Source: Dermacentor variabilis (lineage: Eukaryota > Arthropoda > Arachnida > Ixodida > Ixodidae). From it: DNA of 64,000 nucleotides. This document shows, piece by piece, positions 58,801 to 64,000 of this stretch. A model generated the notes under the pieces. The model had not been told where the DNA came from. It made no database searches and worked only from the letters and a program-made list of their open reading frames with translations. The DNA is taken from contig NC_134574.1 in NCBI RefSeq assembly GCF_050947875.1, forward strand, positions 155,832,051 through 155,896,050, read 5' to 3'. Numbering within the stretch: position 1 is the first letter of the stretch; the number at the start of each line of letters is the position of its first letter. The translations under genes were made by a program, and so were the position numbers.

Positions 58801-58894
58801 GTCAGTTGAGGCGGCACTCGCGAAATTGGCTTGTTTATAACGCGTAACCGCGCTGCATCATTGTTGGTAATATTCTCAAATCTGGTCAAACTAG

Positions 58895-58985
58895 AGTCGT
58901 TTAATGCCCCAAGGCAACACTGGTGCTCTGAGAGACGCCGTGGTAGTGATCGCCGGATTAATTTTCACCACCTGGAAATTTTACA
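58895..58985 (-). repeat. Short SINE-like remnant
   Basis: GAGACGCCGTGGTAGTGATCGCCGGATTAATTTTCACCACCTGG resembles the SINE body in reverse (GCCGTAGTGG...GACCACCTGGGG). A similar remnant is near 42945-43020. Confidence 0.4.
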
Positions 58986-60924
58986 GGCCAACCGCAACAA
59001 TATTGCGGACCCTGTAAGAAGCCTAATTTCAGATGGCGTAGATAACGAAAGGCTTTTCTGACGAATTTTATGTTTGAAATGCGAGTAGATGCGTAAGAAA
59101 AAAGTCGCAAAACTAGCTCTTTTTGATACCGAAACTATTGCAAAAAATTTGGAAGACGCTTTAAACTTCGTCTTTAAGAGTGGAACGCGATAGCATTCAA
59201 AGATCCCTGACTGCTTGTCACGCTTCCCGATAACCGCAACTTTCTTGCGCATGCGCGGAGGCCAGCGCCATCTGAATGGTGGTGCTGCAAAGAACCGAGC
59301 GAAACGCGCCGCTCTACGAATGGTAGAAACACTGGAAAAGGGGGTTTGCGTTTGAGTTTCCGCGTAACAGAACTACGTTTTCTGGTGTATTCAAATTACA
59401 GTCCGACGCTATGATGTCTGTAGGTTGCGGTTAGGGCGTACTTTACGATTTCCCTGACGCATCCTACTTTGAGGAATTCAATTAGTTCAGTAACGCCTCT
59501 GCACCACACGGAGGACCTGCGTGGTTGTCGTTCTGGATGATATCTCGCGAGACGATGTCCGATGCCGACACCGATTTTTTTTTGCGATATGGGGGCATTG
59601 ACGCAGTCACCGCTCGCCGGAAGTGACGCATGACCTAGAAATCGGGGGTCTTCGGCATGACCTCCAAGATTACGCGGCATTCGTTTGCGTTTGCATGCAC
59701 GAGCGTTCGTTCGCGTTCTGCATCCATCAGGCTAAAATGACTGACTTTCGCCAATGGACACAAACAATACAAGGAAAAATGTACGGCATGGGCTCTCACG
59801 CTTTTCATGTTTACGAGTGCGGTTCATGTTTATTCGTGGAGTCGGTCGTGTTAACAAAAACGCACCGACTGGCCCCTCAAAATGGCCCGGAGAATTATGC
59901 TTTATTTATGTTATGGAAGTCATGTACATACGCCTGTCATGCGCTGGAGCCCCCTATTTCCTCTACTATGAACTAATCGAGCTCTCTTCCGATTACAGAG
60001 GTCGCCGCTAATAGCGCTAGCCGCACTGAAGTTGTAGAGCTTGAATTTACAGATAATTTATTCCTGAAACCGGGCATACACTCACAGGTTAAAATTGAAT
60101 CATTGAGAGTTGAATGTCTACCCGATTCGTACCTCGGAAGCGAACCTAAGCTAAAGCTCCTATCAAAACTTGCACTTCCTCACAACGTGAGGTACTAATT
60201 AACATAGCAAAAGCAGTCCTTCAGCATACCGTGCGCCGAAAACTGCAGATTATTTGTGTATGTGTGCTTCGGAGGGTACACGTCTGTGTTCACCTTTCTT
60301 TTTTTCCTTTTTCTATTTGCGTGTGTGAGTATATGCCTGTGCGTGGAGTTTGCATATGGCCTGAGAAGCGCGAATAAAATGCAGTATTGTGCATGCTATT
60401 ACGCTATTCATCTTATTTTCTTCTTTTCACTTCTTTTTTCTTTCACTCTAAAGTACTTCAGGCTCACGCGAGGTCATAAAAAATTGCGAACGAAGCGACG
60501 CTTACTGTGAATAATCACCGACACAGCTCCACTCGTTTCTTTCTTTCTTTTTTTTAAATGAAACTCCTGAGACAGTTTGAAACAAATGGAAATTGGACAT
60601 GTCGGACCAGGAACTGTAAGTGGAAAGCTATGAGCCATCAAGCAATGCTTGACGAGCTCTCTAAAGCGAAGGGGAACAATCCATTGCCTCGCTATAATGA
60701 AAAACCTTTCGATAGCGCGACCTCGACATGCAGACGGCAAGTTTTTAATGCGATTACCAAGCCCAGTACAAATTTCTTCGAGCTCTCATTTTCTGTCTTT
60801 CTTTAAAATTATTTTTTTTAAAAGTAGTTTTGTACAGCCGGTCTCTTTAGGGTCTCCGTTTTATTTTGACTGCTTATTTAATTTCGTCTTTACTTTTTTC
60901 TTATTTTTAATGTGCACAGGATGG

Positions 60925-61000
60925 GATTGGATAAACTTTATTTAAGGTCGGGCAGGACACGCATCAGCGCTCCGCGGGCGTCTCCCACGCAGGGACCTAA
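60925..61000 (-). repeat. Second copy of LINE family A 3' end
   Basis: GGATAAACTTTATTTAAGGTCGGGCAGG...GGGCGTCTCCCACGCAGG matches 5846-5915 in order and spacing. Confidence 0.5.
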
Positions 61001-62459
61001 AAAAAAATAGAATGTCCGGCGTGCGTAAAAAAAAAAAAAAAGCTGGAACTACGTAACAATAAGAAAAAGAAAGAAAGAAAAACACAGAGAACGGAAAACA
61101 GAGTGGAAAAATCGACAAGAAAGGCTTAGCTTTAAAACAATAGAGAAACCACTCCCTCTGGTGGCCATTTTTGGTACCAGACCCCTTGCTCAGTTTTAAA
61201 TTGTTCGGTAAGTGGCTTCGCTGCGGCGTTGGGACCGTGTCATTCTTTTTTATCTCACCAAGACTTGTCCCGTGACATTTTCGTTCATTTTATTTTCTTT
61301 GCACCGTCCTTGCGCAAACCGAGAACCGGGTGCATATATTTGTTCTTTAATTGGCTCGTTATAATTCAGCCCTTAGTCCGTGGCCTGATCTCTTCCCCTA
61401 ATCCTTTTGTGTTATCGTTTTCGCTTTTAAATCCAAGACTGGGGTCGACTGGCGCTCACACTTTAAAAGAATAGAAGGGAATCTAACGACCAGATAATCG
61501 CTGCTGGAGATTTTCGCTATCTGAAATAAAGGCATGTATGCGCGGGTATATTTGTGCAGTTGCAGAGCGGAAAAAAGTACATTGAGATTGCTACGAAGCA
61601 GATTAGAAGAAGATTGAAGGAAGAAAACTCGGCTGTTAACGTGTTTCAATCGTCCTCGACGCTAATGCGATTAAGAGCACAGAGGTACTGCGTAGAGGGT
61701 TAGCTAGCTACCGTATGTTTCACTTCTAAAGTTGCGCTCGCGACTGAATTTTGTTTCTTTAGGTTCTGGTTCTGCGAGATCGTTTGCATATTTCACGCAT
61801 GTAGGAGGTCGGATTGGTTGGGAAAGAAAAGAAACGGAAATGTTTGACGTCGTTCATTGTCGTCTGCAATGGCTCATGGATTCCATCTGCTCGTACAAGT
61901 GCAGTCGCTGTAATCGATTGAGACTTCCCTCACTCGTGCGCGTGTTGTTGTTTTACTTTCTGTGAGTTTTTTTATTACTTGTAAGTCTTCAATATTCGTT
62001 CACGTTAAATGTTCTTTGCAGCTGCCCTCACTTGGAATTTTTGTGTCTTAGTGCGAAGCTTTTTGCTTTGACGATCGTACTCTTGCACGGCAACTTTCAC
62101 GGGTGATTAACGATTTGTCTCATTTAACGAGTGCAGCGGTAGATAAAGAAAACGCAGACAGAAGTATGCTTCTCATATCTTATGTTTAGGTGAGCTTGTT
62201 TTTGCTTCTCGTTAACATATTACTTTGCCACGCGCTACGTTAATTTTGCTGATGCTCAGTCCAAGAATGAAATATGTTGATCTTTTACTGGCTGTATAGA
62301 AAATGGACGGAACAAAGAAATTTTAAAACCCACGCGTCATGGCTGCTGTTCTCGTATTGCGAAGACGTCTGTAAGCGCACATCGAACGAGACATTTCATA
62401 AGTTCCAACTGGGAAAATGGAAAGCAAAAATGTCAACAACCGAAAAACCGAATGACACA

Positions 62460-62623
<164 letters not shown>

Positions 62624-63700
62624 GTACTTTTTGTAACAGTGCAAGGGAGACGGACAAAAGGAAGGAACGCAACAACACAGGCGCTGACTCACAAGTGATA
62701 TTTTATTCAGGAAGCTCACACACATACATATAAACCGACCGAAGTCCAAAAAGCCGGTACATGCGCAGGAAATATACCATGCTTCGATGTAATTATCAGT
62801 ACTGATCTAAATAACGAAATTATATCCCGTGAAAAGTTACCAACGCTTCACTTATACATAAGCCCCCCCCCCCCCCCCCACATTGCGTTGTATGCTTCTG
62901 CCATTTCTCTTGCCATCTGGCTTGCGTGTATGCAGATAATGAAAGTTTCCTTAAACAGGACACACAACTACATCATTTACAATTGAAAAGATGCCAGTTT
63001 CCTCTGTGAGAGCCCGCTGTTGTCGCAATAAATGAGTTCTCAGCCAAGGTAATCGCGAAAGTGTGCTGATAATGTTTTCACATTCAGATTTTGAAGTCTG
63101 TTTATGGCACGATACTTCTATGATACAGTGCGCTTGCTACCGGCGACACGCAAGCCTTTTCTAGAGTCAAACTAAAGTGCTTACGTGCTTGCATCAGCAC
63201 CGTAAAAGAAAAGTAAGAAAAAAAAAGCGAAAACGTGTACAACATGCAGAAAGTTGCTGCGTCACTATTAAAAGACGGAAACAAACGTGGAAAAATTTTT
63301 CTCCAGCTTCGGTTGGGCCAATAGCGCACGTGTCATCTCGGTCATGCAGACGATATTGAATTTCATGGCTGGAATGTCGTCTGCTGCTTCCGCTGCCGAT
63401 TCTTCTGCTGCTCGTCTGCTCGCATCGACAAAGCATATGTAGAGAGAGGGGAGGACAGGCGGGACGGGGATGGTACAAACGGGAGGATAAGTCTCGCCAC
63501 CTAGCGGATGACATGTCAATTGCATTTGCTGCGGACTCTTTTTCCCATCGCTCATACATGCGACGATATAGACGTGTCGGTTCGTGCGGCTGCAGTCGGC
63601 ACTTCAACGCCAGTGAGAGAGAGAAAAAGTGCACCGAACGAATTTTGTACGAGTCTCGTAGTCGGGCTTCTGCGATATCACAATCCCTTCACGTATTGTC

Positions 63701-64000
63701 TTATAAGACGCCCTCTTGTTTCTGGCGACTGCCGTTGGCGTGACGCGGTTTCTTGAGAAAATGCAACTCGGCAACTGGAAGCCGCTTTCCACCTATAGCT
63801 CTGGCCATACTTAGTGAATTTGGGTGTTTTGAAGTCGTCGCACCTTTAGCAAATATCACGGACGTGAGTTTATCTTGAAGCGGCTTGAGAAACTCTTTGT
63901 GTAACCTAAGAAATTTTTTTACGTCCCCCCTCAACATCTCAGTGATGGCGAACGCGTCTGCGCAGGGCTCCGCGTCCTCTTTTTTGATCGTCGGAAGTTT
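63701..64000 (-). CDS. Unidentified ORF open at the right edge
   Basis: On the minus strand a frame stays open from 64000 to a stop at 63701, 99 codons, including DAFAITEMLRGDVKKFLRLH and KEFLKPLQDKLTSVIFAKGA. Composition is protein-like (amphipathic, Lys/Leu-rich, no low complexity), unlike most ORFs nearby. An internal ATG is at 63937, but the frame continues upstream, so the start is probably outside. It could be a 3' exon of a gene to the right or part of a transposon. No family recognised. Confidence 0.3.
   Translation of the reverse strand, partial: KLPTIKKEDAEPCADAFAITEMLRGDVKKFLRLHKEFLKPLQDKLTSVIFAKGATTSKHPNSLSMARAIGGKRLPVAELHFLKKPRHANGSRQKQEGVL

Overview
The window looks like nuclear DNA of a metastriate hard tick (Ixodidae). 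Genes have small exons and long introns. They sit among tRNA-derived SINEs of the tick Ruka type, LINE 3' ends, inverted-repeat elements, tetranucleotide satellites and one intact Ty3/Gypsy-like retrotransposon. There is no operon structure, CRISPR array or bacterial signal. Most true coding sequence lies in exons too short for simple ORF finding; I recovered it from splice sites, intron phase and protein similarity.

Layout. (1) 1143-4115, plus strand: the last three exons of cobalamin-dependent methionine synthase (MTR). They encode the C-terminal AdoMet-binding reactivation domain through the natural stop; the rest of the gene lies off the left edge. (2) 6411-33011, plus strand: an 11-exon model for a type II membrane protein with a GH18 (chitinase-like) ectodomain. 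Total coding length is 1332 nt (443 codons plus stop) and every junction is in phase. The GH18 acid motif DxxDxDxE is absent, so it is probably a pseudo-enzyme. The first three exons are less certain than the rest. (3) 15618-22624, minus strand, inside intron 4 of that gene: a 7.0-kb LTR retrotransposon with 844/845-bp LTRs, a CTGT target duplication and one uninterrupted 1492-aa gag-pol ORF. Its integrase lies upstream of reverse transcriptase, the rare Gmr1-type order. (4) 33-38.7 kb: repeats only (inverted composite repeat, SINEs, foldback element). (5) 38759-38872, minus strand: a terminal exon of a small secreted WAP-like cysteine-rich protein. (6) 39-64 kb: mainly repeats, including a SINE nested in a LINE, a LINE with 13-bp target duplications, simple repeats and a GC-rich polypurine/polypyrimidine region at 55.7-58.2 kb. 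A minus-strand ORF runs off the right edge.

The methionine synthase and GH18-like genes are adjacent and co-oriented but have no evident functional link. The repeats explain most intron length: one 10.8-kb intron holds the LTR element, and the last two introns hold two long palindromes, an inverted-repeat element and a LINE fragment.
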